From Bigelowiella natans CCMP2755 (Eukaryota > Cercozoa > Chlorarachniophyceae), in assembly GCA_000320545.1 (NCBI GenBank), contig ADNK01002608.1, forward strand, positions 62,001 through 126,000: DNA of 64,000 nt, written 5' to 3'. Shown piece after piece: positions 48,310 through 59,616 of this stretch (positions are counted from its first letter, which is position 1; every line of letters begins with the position of its first letter). Under the pieces are notes generated by a model. The model was given only the letters and a program-made list of their open reading frames with translations. It had not been told where the DNA came from and did no database searches. The position numbers and the translations under genes are program-made.

Positions 48310-49673
48310 TATCTGGTACGCACGTACGATGATAATCCTCTAAATCATCGTCATCAATGTATGATCCTTCTTCTTCCTCTAAGCGGCTTCAAAACACATC
48401 TTCGTGTGCTGAAGGTTGTACATCATTATCATCATGATCATCATCATCATGTTGTTGATTGGAGCTAGTAGTAGGGGTGCTGTTGTATCTCTAAATGATG
48501 ATCATGATGATGATGATAATGAGACTAAGCAGCAGCAGCAGTAATAGTGGGTTTATCATCGAGTACACAGTAAGTATAAATTATGAAGTGTTACTGGTGG
48601 ATGATGGTAATGATTATGATTCTTTGATGATACTATTAAATCAAGTACATTGTTATACAATCAAAATAAAATCATTCATTCGTTTGTTCCAAGCTGAATC
48701 GCGAGCGACCGAAGATTAGGAGAAGAATGGAACGAAAACAAGTTCAAGAACAGGTGATTAGTGTGTTATGTATGCTGCTGTGACATTAGTGCAGCTGCTA
48801 CTATTAATTATCAAATTACAGAGTGAGTAGTAGGCAGTGAGTAGTGAGTTTGTTTGTTATCATTAAGCTCGATGAGAACTTTGTTGGTTGTAATAACAAA
48901 CAACAAATAAGGTATTGGCGGATAGAGGCTCCGTCCTGGATGCTACTATTGTACGAATCATGAAAACCATGAAAACAATGGCACATAAGGTTGATGATGT
49001 TGCTTTTTTGCCCTAGGATCCTTGGATATTTTATTTCCCTCCTCATCGTCAATATCATCATCTTCTTCTTCATCGCTGACCGATGTGTTTTTAAAAAATG
49101 TAAATCATTTGTGGAGTGCATTTTGCGATTAGCGTACGTTTGACTTATTTTCTGCTTGTTTGGCGTTCCAACATCATCATTATCATTAGGACCTTATGGC
49201 TGATGTTGTGAAACTAATCAAGTTTACGTGCACGGTTGGTTGTTATCACTATTATCAAAAAGTATGCGTTTATAATAGTATGAGTGGAACGTTGCTGTGC
49301 TGTGATAAGACCCATTAAACCCTAATAAATAAAAAGTGCTGCCATGGCGAAAGAATCATAACCAAAAAAGTGGAATATTAGATCACCTATTCAGTTGAGA
49401 AAAACGACGACAACGACGACGACGACGACGAATCCATTACCATTGAAATGTTTGATTGATTTTAAAATCAATTTGGACTATTAATAAGAGCATATTTATT
49501 CTTATTGCTATATTAGTTACTGATTTCATTCTAAGGTTATGGTAACGATGATAATCACTAATTACCATGATAATCAGGCGCAAGATATAAAGAAGCAAAT
49601 TGATGCTTTACTTCGCAGAGAGTACATAGAAAGAGATGAAAATAATCCAGAGATATACAATTACAAAGCCTAG
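38673..49673 (+). CDS. CUL4: Cullin-4-like E3 ligase scaffold
   Basis: CUL4 links DDB1-DCAF substrate receptors to RBX1-E2. The first exon is short (MDMLSTELKV). N-terminal repeats follow: RVTIEPFKRRPEPPSDFEQK (about 38987-39170), AVNRIHRKVPIGFSREELYR (ends 39478), LVESLCIHEKASKLYSCL, WQDHRKQMNAIR, FLYLDRSYVVSHPRLTSL, HPEVLRDIVRAVLSYIKRDR, LKSVLDMLSHLEIYVQEFE, YEGQRFAMVKGVPAYMKHIS and ARMYHLLSRV. The cullin homology domain shows LLMYKKRLDKLVHDAFE, FYQKELATRLLTGKSAS, LRALCGAAFTKHMESMF, RVLTEGSWP, FPICGKKEL and VNAFQAVVLAQMSN. The final exons carry the neddylation domain, VLDATIVRIMKTMKTMAHK with the acceptor Lys in the IVRIMK motif, then DALLRREYIERDENN, ending IYNYKA. The N-terminal repeats favour CUL4 over CUL1 and CUL3. 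I see roughly 25 exons. Confidence 0.92.
43179..43291 (+). repeat. Duplicated exon end within CUL4
   Basis: The 35 bases at 43179-43213, encoding ARMYHLLSRV plus a donor, are repeated exactly at 43257-43291. The offset of 78 bases keeps the reading frame. A TAC/GTA repeat lies between the copies, and each copy is followed by GT-rich triplet repeat. Confidence 0.9.
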
Positions 49674-50752
49674 ATGTTTTTGATTGGGGTAAAACATTGA
49701 CACGGAAAAAAGATAATCACGGACGAATTTGTAAGTAAGAAAAATAAGAAGCCATATTTCGCTCAGCGCGGGTTGGATGAATGAAAACTATGCTATCGAC
49801 CAAGGTGTTTAGATGTACATCCAACTCTAGAAAGGTTTGTTTGCACGCATGCGACTCGAACAGATATGTAGAAATTGCAGTTTGAATGTCGAGATAGATT
49901 AATCACTATCTAGCTATGCCATGCCGCCCATAAAGTACATGTACACCGCAGCTAAATTTGCAGCGCACATCCAAGGATGAACGGTGCCGTAGGTGGTTGC
50001 AAACATGATGTACACAGTCTAGCAGTGTCCAAAACGCTGGTAGATGCTGTGCAGTCTACATCTGAACATCTCTAGATCTAGACATGCACATTTTTACACG
50101 TGAAACTGCCATGGTACTGTGAATCACCATGCACCTTCTAGCGTTCTAGCGTTGCCGCGCTCACATCATGAGATGCAACTCGGCACTCTAGCACTGATGA
50201 TGATCGGTCGACTTCATCGTTCGCACATGTACATCACATTCCATCAAGCAATCTGTTCAATTGTGTCTAGCGAGTAAGTGGCTACAGCGGTAACTGACAT
50301 TGAATCTGTTGGTCTCCGCTACGATGTGTTTCATGCAGTCTAGCAGTGCGTCAACAAATGCATCTTGCTTCGCTAGCTTCGCTCATCTAGTCATGCACAC
50401 GTGTGAGGAGGTGTTAGATTTCAGATGATTTCTGTTCACATGTGCACAAACACAAACACGCATGCGCACGGCTAGACGGCATGGCTAGATCTGAGATGGC
50501 AACAAGGCCATGTTTGTTGCGAAAGAGAAAGAATTGGGATGTCTTGCATGCATGTCATGTGAGCTAGTGTACACGATGATCACTTCTCCAGTGCATCATT
50601 GATTCCAATGTGCGGGCGGCGTGCGGACATCGGATGTGATGTTTGCACCCATTATTTCTCCTCACATGTGTTATCAGAGAATGATGGCGAGTGTTTGACA
50701 TGCAACTTTCATTTTCATCCTCTCGTGTCCTAGTGTCCTCCATCTACACCGT

Positions 50753-50787
<35 letters not shown>

Positions 50788-51073
50788 CATGCATGCATGC
50801 ATATACACATGCACATGTGTATGTATATATTATATGGTATGTATATACATACACACATCATGCATGCACACGCTGTGCCCGCATTCAAGCAGTGTAGCGT
50901 GTTGCGTTGCGTGTCAAACACGTAATGCCCATTGTCTGTTGCTGACAATGGACATAACATGCATGCTACACATTCTGCATGTAGCACATGGTGTGTTCAC
51001 AGTCTACAGTGCTGGATCAAGTTAGACATTGCTGGTCAAGAGAATTAGACAGGCATTTTAGGTGCAATGCACA
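49674..51073. other. Intergenic palindrome-rich island
   Basis: After the CUL4 3' flank comes about 1.2 kb rich in CTAG, GCATGC, ACATGT and TCTAGA words. A CA run is at 50755-50782, followed by GCATGC tandem units at about 50783-50799. There is no gene. Confidence 0.55.
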
Positions 51074-51576
51074 TTAATTTTCGGCTTCACTTCCGACAAC
51101 TGATGGTTTTCTCTGAAATCGGAGTTGTTTCCACGTTTTCCCAAAATACTCAACGTTCCCTATAAATAAAATAATACGTCAAAATTAGGATTAGAAATAC
51201 ACTGCTTGATGTAGTGCACAACCGCTCTTCCTGTCTTCATCAAAGAACATGCAAGTTCCTATGGAATCCAAGAATTTCCCCTCATAGATCTTCCCGTCTA
51301 GAGAGAGGGACGGCCTCAACGAGTTCAGATTCTGAAAGTTTGAAAATTAGACATTATTCTCCTTTCTCTTCATCTCCAACCTTTCACCTCAATTTTCCGA
51401 CCTATCTACGCTCTCGCATTCCTCTTTCTGTTCCAGTCATCATGCTTGACATAGTTGATTTTAACAACCTTTATACCCAATATTTTGCCGGGTTTAATTG
51501 TCAGTGCATCCAGGCAACAATCTAAATCAACTAAAACATAAGTCTCCTCATATTCAGAGTCCGAGGCTTCCTCCAT
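51074..51576 (-). CDS. TFIIIC tau55/GTF3C6-like subunit
   Basis: Three exons, 51469-51576, 51223-51331 and 51074-51159, join in frame to 100 residues. TFIIIC recruits RNA polymerase III to tRNA genes; this small subunit family folds as a triple barrel that heterodimerises with another TFIIIC subunit. The conserved order is visible: an acidic start (MEEASDSEYEETYVLVDLD), the ILGIK strand, LSLDGKIYEGKFLDSIGTCM with the GxYxDxxGT-type core, the acidic FFDED, and a C-terminal YFGKTWKQLRFQRKP like the CHT/K-L-x-M tail of GTF3C6. The length matches the conserved core of the family. The call is by eye from short motifs, so it is moderately secure. Confidence 0.75.
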
Positions 51577-52019
51577 CCTGAAGAGAAATTATTGTCAAAG
51601 GACATGCTGTAAGTCTTTCAAGAAAGAATTGTAATTTAGGAATGGCTAAAGGCATAAGCGTTTTCAGAACTTGGCACGGCAAACAACTTATTACGCTGGT
51701 GGGCAGGACTCTCGTGTGTTTGCCCCTTCCTTGTTTTTTGTGAGAAGCTCTCAACTTGTATTCGTGAGTGAGGAGATGGAGACAAAAGTGTAGGGGAGAA
51801 AATGTATCGCCAATCTATTATTCCGTGTCGCAGGTGCAAATTCGAGAACGAACGAACAACGAAAATAGAGTTAAAGATCCATCGGATGTTTCGTTTTCGA
51901 GAAGGGTTGATGAGGGTAATTATTATGTGTATTTGTGAAAGCCTTAGCTTCCTAAGATCAAAAATTGCGAGCGCGGTCCTCGTGGAGGTCCGGTCGCGGG
52001 TATTGGACATAGTTTTCAA
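51577..52019. other. Intergenic, no supported gene
   Basis: Frames are open on both strands (about 73 and 127 codons) but neither shows family motifs or splice structure. The stretch probably includes the promoter of the TFIIIC-like gene. Confidence 0.4.
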
Positions 52020-52262
52020 TTAGCACAGAAACCGATTCAGCAAAGCTTCATAATCTGGTTTATGCCTCCTGAGCAAGGACAAATATTGGAACAAGCGACT
52101 CATGTGGGACATTGAGATAGATCTCATTGCCATGAGACTTCCAGGCCTTTGAAATTTTTTCCAAATGTAAAATGGCTCATTTTGGTTGCAGCAGATGTGT
52201 TTTGGCCTGTAGTTTTCCTTTTCATCGATTTCAATTTTTGTCCTTTTCGTCTGTGTTTTCAC
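52020..52262 (-). CDS. Possible gene or terminal exon, unknown
   Basis: An 80-codon frame ends MAMRSISMSHMSRLFQYLSL, then LLRRHKPDYEALLNRFLC and stop. The C-terminal 40 residues are amphipathic and helix-rich and look protein-like, but I recognise no family. The upstream side runs straight into a palindrome-rich island, so any 5' exons may have been lost. Confidence 0.3.
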   Translation of the reverse strand: MKTQTKRTKIEIDEKENYRPKHICCNQNEPFYIWKKFQRPGSLMAMRSISMSHMSRLFQYLSLLRRHKPDYEALLNRFLC

Positions 52263-53705
52263 GAAGCGACAACATCATCTTGGCGTCCTGTCTAGTCGTA
52301 GTGCATTTTCACATGCGCGTTGAGCGAAATCAAGAGCATGATCATCATTTCATGGTCAGGTCCGAAGCAAGAATGCATCGGACCAGCAGGATCGAATCGA
52401 TGAGAGTCTGGGTGAATCACAGACACAGCACAGCAATGTGATGTGTGCACAATGTGCACATCATGCTGCATGTCCATCATGTGAAAGTGGGCACAGACGG
52501 TCGGGCCCACCTAGCTAGCTAGCTAGCTAGCCACGATTGGTGAAACTTTCCAGCTGTTTGTTGATCGACCACACCTCCAAAGAGTTGCACGAGCGTGACC
52601 ACCATTTTCAGTCTCAACAAGCAAGCTGCATGCTCACATGGTTTGGTGGTGCTGCCAGTCGACACCAGCTAGTTTTGACCATCAACACCAACAGGGCTAG
52701 AGGGTGCTGACTGCACGTGCTGACAAGTCCTCGCAATGATTTTTGTTTGCAGGTGCGGCTTCGTGCAAATGCACGTCTCCCACGTGGTTCTTGCGCACGT
52801 TGATTTTTGCACCAACCCAGCTCCAGAGCTAGCCAGCAATGCTCAGTTCAATGTTCAACCTTCAGTGTTCTTTGTCTTTCTTTCTTTCTTTCAAACAAGC
52901 AACATTCCACTTGCACACGCTCGTGCACACAGAGCCTTCATGGCTACATGGCGTACGCACACATGCGAACATGTGTTGCGCGGCATTTTTTGTGTCATGT
53001 GTTGTGAACACAGACATGACACCAAAAAGGACCCACACACGCAGTGGACAACATGTGTGCTGATGGGCTGTGCGCCATGGAGCCTTCTAGCCTTTGTGGC
53101 TACACATGATAAAATCCGTGGCACGAAAAGTTCTGACATGGCAGGTGTTCTTGTGACCTGGCTACTGGTGGTCTAGCTAGCTGGTGGTGTTGAAATCGGG
53201 GTGGCTATGGAAACCCCGCCTAGCACGTCACAGCTAGTGCGTGCGGACAAACACAACACTACGCTGCAGAGACGTGTGACATGGCGCATTGGTGGCACAC
53301 TAGCAGCTCGCGCGCATGCAAGCATGACTAGATGATGGCGGGGTCTACTCACTGCAAGCATGTTGAACATCACTAAACCATTGCTATGTGATGCATGTCA
53401 TATGTACGGCGAACAACAACCTGCTCTAAATGAAGGATTAGGACTTGTTTTCAAATACAGCTTAACAATTGCTATGTGATGCATGATGCATGTTGTATGT
53501 ACCGAGCCTATGCGAACAACCTGCTCTAAATGAAGGATTGGGACTTACTGTGAAATACTGGTACTGTTATCCAAATTTTTCGTCAAAGCAAAGTATTCGC
53601 TTTGCTTAATAGATGCTGGATAATTGAGTCACTGTACATTGCAAATAATCACACCGAACACAAAAATTAGCTTTCACATGCGACTGATTGTGGTCATACT
53701 GATGA
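52263..53705. other. Intergenic palindrome-rich island
   Basis: A CTAG tandem lies at about 52512-52532. CACACATG and GCATGC words are frequent, and a short (TTTC)n is at 52877-52893. Open frames of 60-146 codons overlap on both strands, which indicates composition rather than coding. A tandem duplication lies at the right end. Confidence 0.5.
53378..53560 (+). repeat. Two-copy tandem repeat, unit about 88 bases
   Basis: ATTGCTATGTGATGCATG occurs at about 53380 and again at about 53468. Each is followed by GAACAAC, CCTGCTCTAAATGAAGGATT and a similar tail. The copies differ by small indels, so the duplication is not new. Confidence 0.75.
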
Positions 53706-55394
53706 TTACTTGTGTACAAAAATGCCTCTGCCAAATTTTTCTCCTGGTTCATCGGTCTGCGCCAATACACAAACACGCACACGAACACTCTTAATATTTG
53801 AATAATTTATGTTTCAGTAGTTTATACGTACACATGAACAGGCACTCCGTATGGATGTGTGTGAGGAGGTGGGGGGGGGATGGGCAATCGTACTTCTACA
53901 TTTAAATGCATTGCATAAATTGAGAATAAACTTTATAATTTATCTCATACGGTAAGTATAATATCTCTCTCACTAATACTCACTTGGATTGATTCATAAT
54001 GGCCTGTATTTCCTACAGCACTGATAATTACATGTGGCGATAATGATGATGTTAGCACGGATGATGGCAATAGACAGATAGGGTAGACAGATATATTGAT
54101 AATCAGATAGAAAGGGGGTTCACACTCCCATGACAACAACAACAACAGCAGCAGCAGCAACAACAACAACAATAACAATAACGTACCGATGAAATAGGAT
54201 AATGCTGGGCTTCGTACTGTTATATTGAGCTGCTCCATCAGGGGAGGATATGCGTACGAAAAAATCCTTAACAATATACAATCAACAAAGAAGGACCATA
54301 GAAACCACATCAAACATATTTTTTTCATCATACAAGATGGGCAGCATGGCTTTTGATTGAGTTTATCAATAATGTCATATCTATTCTTCCTCAACATGTT
54401 GATGTGTAGATACAGATCTTTACGTGCATCAAACCACCCGTTGTTTTGTCTCTGGATGCGTGTAGAAAGATACAAAGAAGATATTCACTTCAAAGAATGC
54501 CGCCACATGCATATTGTGTGTTGGCCCAGCCGAAAACTTGACGTTTTGATATTGCTGATGTTGGTTAATAATAACAACGGTGTGAACATTAAAAGTAAGA
54601 CATATATTGCAGTACAATTACTACTATCTGATAATGGATGCAATGAGGTTGCTGCTTACGCTACCAGCTTGATTCTATCTCATAGTCATTAGGTTACTTT
54701 CAACTCTTCTTTCAAAGATTCTGTCCCTCTTACTACCACTACTACTATTACACTACTGCTACCACTACTATTACACCACAAACTGTTTCTACTATCTCTG
54801 TAAGAGAGGTAGTAGTAGTTGTAGTAGCAGCACCACCACCACACCTGTAGATACTCTTCGAAATCACATACATTTCCAAGATTCTTTCTAAACCTTTGAT
54901 TTACCAGCATCCACTTTGTCAGTTAGTAGTCATCAAAAATGGAGGAGTAGGAGGAGGAGGATGAGAAGGAGAAGGAGCAGAGCTACAGCAATGAGGTTGG
55001 TACAAAGCTGTCTATTTAGTGAATGGGAGAGGAGGTAATTGTCTGTTTCTAGTTTGAAAATCAGCGTCATTATTCGCTCTTGAATGAAGAACACCATCAT
55101 ATGGTAGTGTATTAGTAGCGGGTGAAGTTGGTGTGGATGTTTCAAGGTTGAGAATTTATACCAAATTGACAGATGATGAAAATGTAATGAGGGTGATAAC
55201 ATGAAAACCAGGAGGATTTACAAATATTATATAAATATATGCATTTTTTTCAAGCAAGAACTATCCTTCGTCTTCTTCACCATTCTTCTTTCACGCATTC
55301 TCGTAACACCTTCCGCCATTCCTTGCCTTTGATAAGTCTGGTGAAGAGAATGGAGTTATACACACGAAGAAGGTGAATCGATCACAATGATGAC

Positions 55395-55435
<41 letters not shown>

Positions 55436-55738
55436 AGAAAGTGGAAGAGGATTTCTGTCTTTAGTAAATATTCACTTGCAGCACTACTATTACCACAGAG
55501 AGAAAGTTACTCTAGCAATAACCACCACTACCATACCAACCTATCTTCTAAATGTGTGGATTATTTATAAGTTGGATGGCATTTGATATGGGGGAAATAA
55601 TAAGAATCATCATCATCATCATCATACCTCTGATTTGGTGTGAGCTGTCTGTAGGAGAGCGTACTTATTTCTTCTTCACTCGTACCAAACTTCTTCTCTT
55701 CTTCTCTCCTTTTCTCTCCCATTACTCCTTTACTACTA

Positions 55739-55778
<40 letters not shown>

Positions 55779-55968
55779 CTTGAAGACGATTCTTCGCAGC
55801 GGCTGTTCCAATAGCGGGAGGAGCAGCAGCAGAAGCAACAGCATATTTTGGCATTTTGATGAAGGGATGCTGTTTTTGTAATAATATCGTTAACAATACC
55901 GCCACTTACTCTCACTAGGTATTCTATACTCCAAGTAAATAGTTATAATAGTAATTATCTGATCATAT

Positions 55969-56030
<62 letters not shown>

Positions 56031-56381
56031 AAAACCCACCACCTTAGCATCTAACGAGTGAAATACAGCGTGAAAGAAGCATGTGCCATCGGCATGAGCT
56101 CCAACACGTTTTAAAGGTTTGGCTTTCTCGAAAACAATAAGTCCATAACTTCTTTTCCGAACGGGCCTACAGACACGACACAATCGTCACGACAAATAAT
56201 AGAATTTTAATAGAATTTAGTAATAGTTTTACTGATATGTGAAAGATTACTTCTAGTTTGGCGTTTTATAATGTAGATATTTAATAAATACATTGAGAGC
56301 AAGAACATAGGCATCTAAACTACCGGTGCTACCAATTTTATCATCATTATGGAGATAATGATGATGTAGACGACCCCTGTG

Positions 56382-56417
<36 letters not shown>

Positions 56418-57534
56418 CACTACTATTGGCTGATATGATGATTGACACATATCAGTACAACTGCAACTACCGCTCTCTCCATCAGGAAGATCTTTCATAT
56501 CGTCCACAGATTCTATGTTTATCCACCTTGTAAACAGTCATTCAGAAGCGATGATAAATCAAATATATCTTAAATTATCATGAAATCTTTTTATCCTTGC
56601 AAACTCGTTTTTACTTCGCACGTATGTTATTTATCCTCCAAATATGAAGGCAATGATCAATATATACTACCCTATCATCCTCATCGATTCAACGATAAAT
56701 TACCTTTCGTAATCTTCTTGTGGATGCACTTCTGCTTGGTGATAATGGTACCAGTATTGAAACGTGATTCCTCGATAGGAGTACTGCACCTATGATGACG
56801 ATGATGACGATGATGACGGTGATGATGATGATGACGATGATAAAGGGCAGAGTAGTAGTAGCAGTAGTAGAGATTCCTGATGATACTGATAAGTAACGAC
56901 GATGGATGTGGAGGAATATACTATTGCTACATCATTAGCTGTATTAGGTATCATAAAAAACAAAACAGTTGTTATTCTTATTCTGGTTCAATATCTGCGA
57001 AATTCCGTTATTGTATGCTACTACTTAATTATTATATTGTCTTTCAAAGTGGTTGTTAATGAAGAGTTTTTGATTATCATTACTACCATTATCACAACTG
57101 TAGTACCTGGATTTGTGGACCATCAACAACCCGCACAAAGCCTGGGATCCATTTTCCTCTTGCCTGATAAGTGATGAAGATTAGTCGGTGATAGTTGAAG
57201 TATTACTTCTATGATGCTGCTGCCGGTGATGATGAAGAAAATTCTGAACAAGTTGCTGTTAAATAGTATAGATACCTCATTGGGCTTCCGTCGCAGAATT
57301 ACCACATTTTGGCTCGGCTGACATGAGTACAATGTTTATTACTTGTGCATTTATCTGCAAGAGCATATAATAATGCACACTAGTATTTTATACACACATA
57401 TCAGTTTACATTTGTTACTACCATATATAAATATATTATATGTAATAATATAAATTTCACTGCACATTATTTATGTACATCATCATTTTCTACAATCAGT
57501 GAAGATTCATCATCATATATCACACAAACACACA

Positions 57535-57565
<31 letters not shown>

Positions 57566-58143
57566 CACCAACAGAAACCAATATAGATTCGTACATATGA
57601 TTACACAATTATCACAAATTCAATGATGGGGTACATCACCTTAAATTCTTCGCAAACATCCAAATTAGACGAAAATTGTCCTGGCTGTGCAAACCTTACA
57701 CAAAGTAATACAACAAGAGAATTAAAAATAATAACAATGATAGCAATAACGACGCACTGCTAGGGAAATAATTATATTATGACCGTCCCTACTACAAGGG
57801 GAAAATGTGACAAATGATAATAATAGAGAAAAGGAATCGACGCACGGAGGAGCAAGACAGTGTGTCAGAATTGTGGAAAAAGGGGGAAATTTAGGACGGA
57901 AAATAGGGAAAACAGCAGGCAAAATAGAAATAAATATGCCCTCTTTTACCTGTCCTTATCGTTTACTTTATGCAAAATCTCAGGAGGAGGGGGATCAGGA
58001 GGAGGAGGACGAGGAAAAGATAATGTTTAGAATAATGTAAAGCTTCTGGAAGCAGGCATGTAATTCATTTGTTCAAGCAACATTACGCTGCCAAGCTCTT
58101 GAGGACGGACAAATCAACCAATATGTATCTGTTACGCATAATT

Positions 58144-58182
<39 letters not shown>

Positions 58183-58611
58183 ACAAACTAAAATTGTGAA
58201 CGATGTTATTTAATGAATAATTACCAAATCCCACTTTGTATCCCATCCAACAAAATGAACATGAACCTATGTAGTAAGTAGTAGTAGTAGTAGTAGTAGT
58301 AGTGTCGGTAGTCGTAGCAGCACAGTAGTAGCAATAGTAGTGAGTACTATGTAAGTTCTAACACACTAGCCTGCTTCGTATCTTTACTGACCAAAACGAA
58401 AACATCTACTCACTCACTACTAAATCAGCTGGGGGGTGGTGGATTATTATTCACTTTATTTTTCATCATTTCGACTGGCGTGACCTGAAATTAAGAGCAG
58501 TAGCATAAAAGAAGACAAAGGCAACTAGATTATATATGCTTGAATAATAAATGAATAAATAATGCATACCTCGCCTAGAACCCACTTTCCAAACTCATCT
58601 CGAACATCCAT
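53706..58611 (-). CDS. OTU-family cysteine protease (putative deubiquitinase) with N-terminal Tudor/agenet-like segments
   Basis: The first exon starts at ATG 58611 (MDVRDEFGKWVLGE). Next come VHVHFVGWDTKWDL (about 58270-58225) and a second like segment, ARGKWIPGFVRVVDGPQIQ (about 57150-57100). Both resemble Tudor/agenet-type barrels seen before protease domains. Other exons read INIESVDDMKDLP and DKIGSTGSLDAYVLALNVF. The exon at about 56166-56040 carries the OTU nucleophile block RVGAHADGTCFFHAVFHSL with D-G-T-C. Further exons give WMLVNQRFRKNLGNVCDFEE, NMHVAAFFEVNIFFVSFY and QYNSTKPSIILFHR. Exon 53948-54020 gives AVGNTGHYESIQ with the catalytic His-Tyr. The last exon, 53706-53756, ends GRGIFVHK. 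OTU proteases cut ubiquitin from substrates. Cys and His motifs are both clear; several middle exon borders are not. Confidence 0.85.
55977..56029. repeat. (GA)n followed by about 30 G residues
   Basis: A GA run passes into an uninterrupted G tract of about 30 bases and then A and C. On the minus (coding) strand it is a C tract starting a few bases after the donor of the OTU catalytic-Cys exon. Confidence 0.95.
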
Positions 58612-59200
58612 TGTTTTTAATAGATCCTCCTTCTGCGTGTTCCCCTTTTGTTTGTTGGGTAGCCGTCGCTGTTGCGAAAAGCATGCTGATCGACCCTGTC
58701 CCATATTCTCTTTGTGCCGCTTTTATGTGTTTAGCTACGTGGGGAGGATGAACAGAGGAGGAGGAGGAGGAATGGGATCAATTTCGCGTCGCTCTGTTTA
58801 GATATAGTGGAAGATTCATTGCTATCAGAGTGAGTGTGAGCATGTACAATGAATGATGCTTGGGTTCTTATTGGGTGGGGTGTCAATGAAGCACCAGGAT
58901 GTCCTTCCCGTACCAACTCACTCTTTGTGGTGTGGGAGGGAAGGAGGCGGAGAGGGTAGCGGTGGAACAGAGCGTGAAGAAGCAGGCTGATGGTAGTAGT
59001 AATGGTTTGTAGTAACGTCGTACATCTTTCTAGGATTTCTTCCTAATCTCGAAGTCGCACACATTGTAATTCAGGCAAACAGCATCTACGACACAGTAGA
59101 GCTGAAGCACTTGCTAACTTTCTTCTGCGACAAAGAAAGGAGCTTCAGTATTCGTAGAAGTTTTGTGCTACATTTTGGTTCTTTCTCTCATCCGAGCTGC
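58612..59200. other. Intergenic between the OTU gene and the LTR element
   Basis: This holds the presumed promoter of the OTU gene and unrecognised sequence. The boundary with the retrotransposon LTR cannot be placed, because the second LTR is outside the window. Confidence 0.4.
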
Positions 59201-59565
59201 CGACGAATCCCAATCTGGGACACTAGCGCATGTGAAACATGTTGCGCGTAAGGTGTTCACAGGCCGAGGCGCTACGTGCACAAGTAGGCAGGGGGGGGGA
59301 AAGGCACGTTTGCTTCCTTTTGAAGAGTTGTGTTTATTTTTATTAAAGATTATATTTTTATTAAATCGTGCACTGCGTAATCATTCGCGAAGCTTTCGCG
59401 AATGCCGCCGCACGTGGGGCAGCACACTTCCGGTGTGCTGCCATGAGTCCCGCCGGAACCCACGTGCCTATGCTGTATTAATATCTACGTTATCTATATT
59501 CTATATCCGCGACAACCCCTTTGTTGTCGCACGTGACTTGTGCCCGCGTAGTGGTACGCGCTACA
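59200..59565 (-). mobile_element. 3' LTR region of a Ty3/Gypsy-type element (end not placed)
   Basis: Read on the minus strand, the polypurine tract ACTTGGGGGAGG (59577-59566) is followed at 59565 by TG, the expected LTR start. Within it lie an AATAAA polyadenylation-like signal (about 59362) and two strong hairpins, near 59383-59404 and 59418-59442. The outer end of the LTR and its target duplication cannot be fixed without the 5' LTR; 59200 is only an approximate limit. Confidence 0.65.
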
Positions 59566-59577
59566 CCTCCCCCAAGT
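59566..59577 (-). other. Polypurine tract of the LTR element
   Basis: ACTTGGGGGAGG lies immediately upstream of the LTR TG and is the likely primer for plus-strand DNA synthesis. Confidence 0.75.
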
Positions 59578-59616
59578 CACGTTGCTCCTTCCTTCCTTCC
59601 TTATTCCCTTAGACCT

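Noticed and set aside
51636-52023. Opposing ORFs of 127 and 73 codons near the TFIIIC-like gene
   Set aside because: Neither has recognisable domains, and both look like chance frames in low-stop sequence.
52736-53176. 146-codon plus-strand ORF in an island
   Set aside because: It overlaps several other open frames on both strands, is rich in His, Thr and Cys from CACA/CATG composition, and shows no family motif.
53945-54475. Long minus-strand frame through the OTU 3' part read as one exon
   Set aside because: Part of it translates a triplet repeat. Splicing with phase-matched exons gives the OTU His block and a better C-terminus.
54357-54692. Plus-strand ORF of 111 codons opposite the OTU gene
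   Set aside because: It is the antisense shadow of OTU exons and has no independent family signal.
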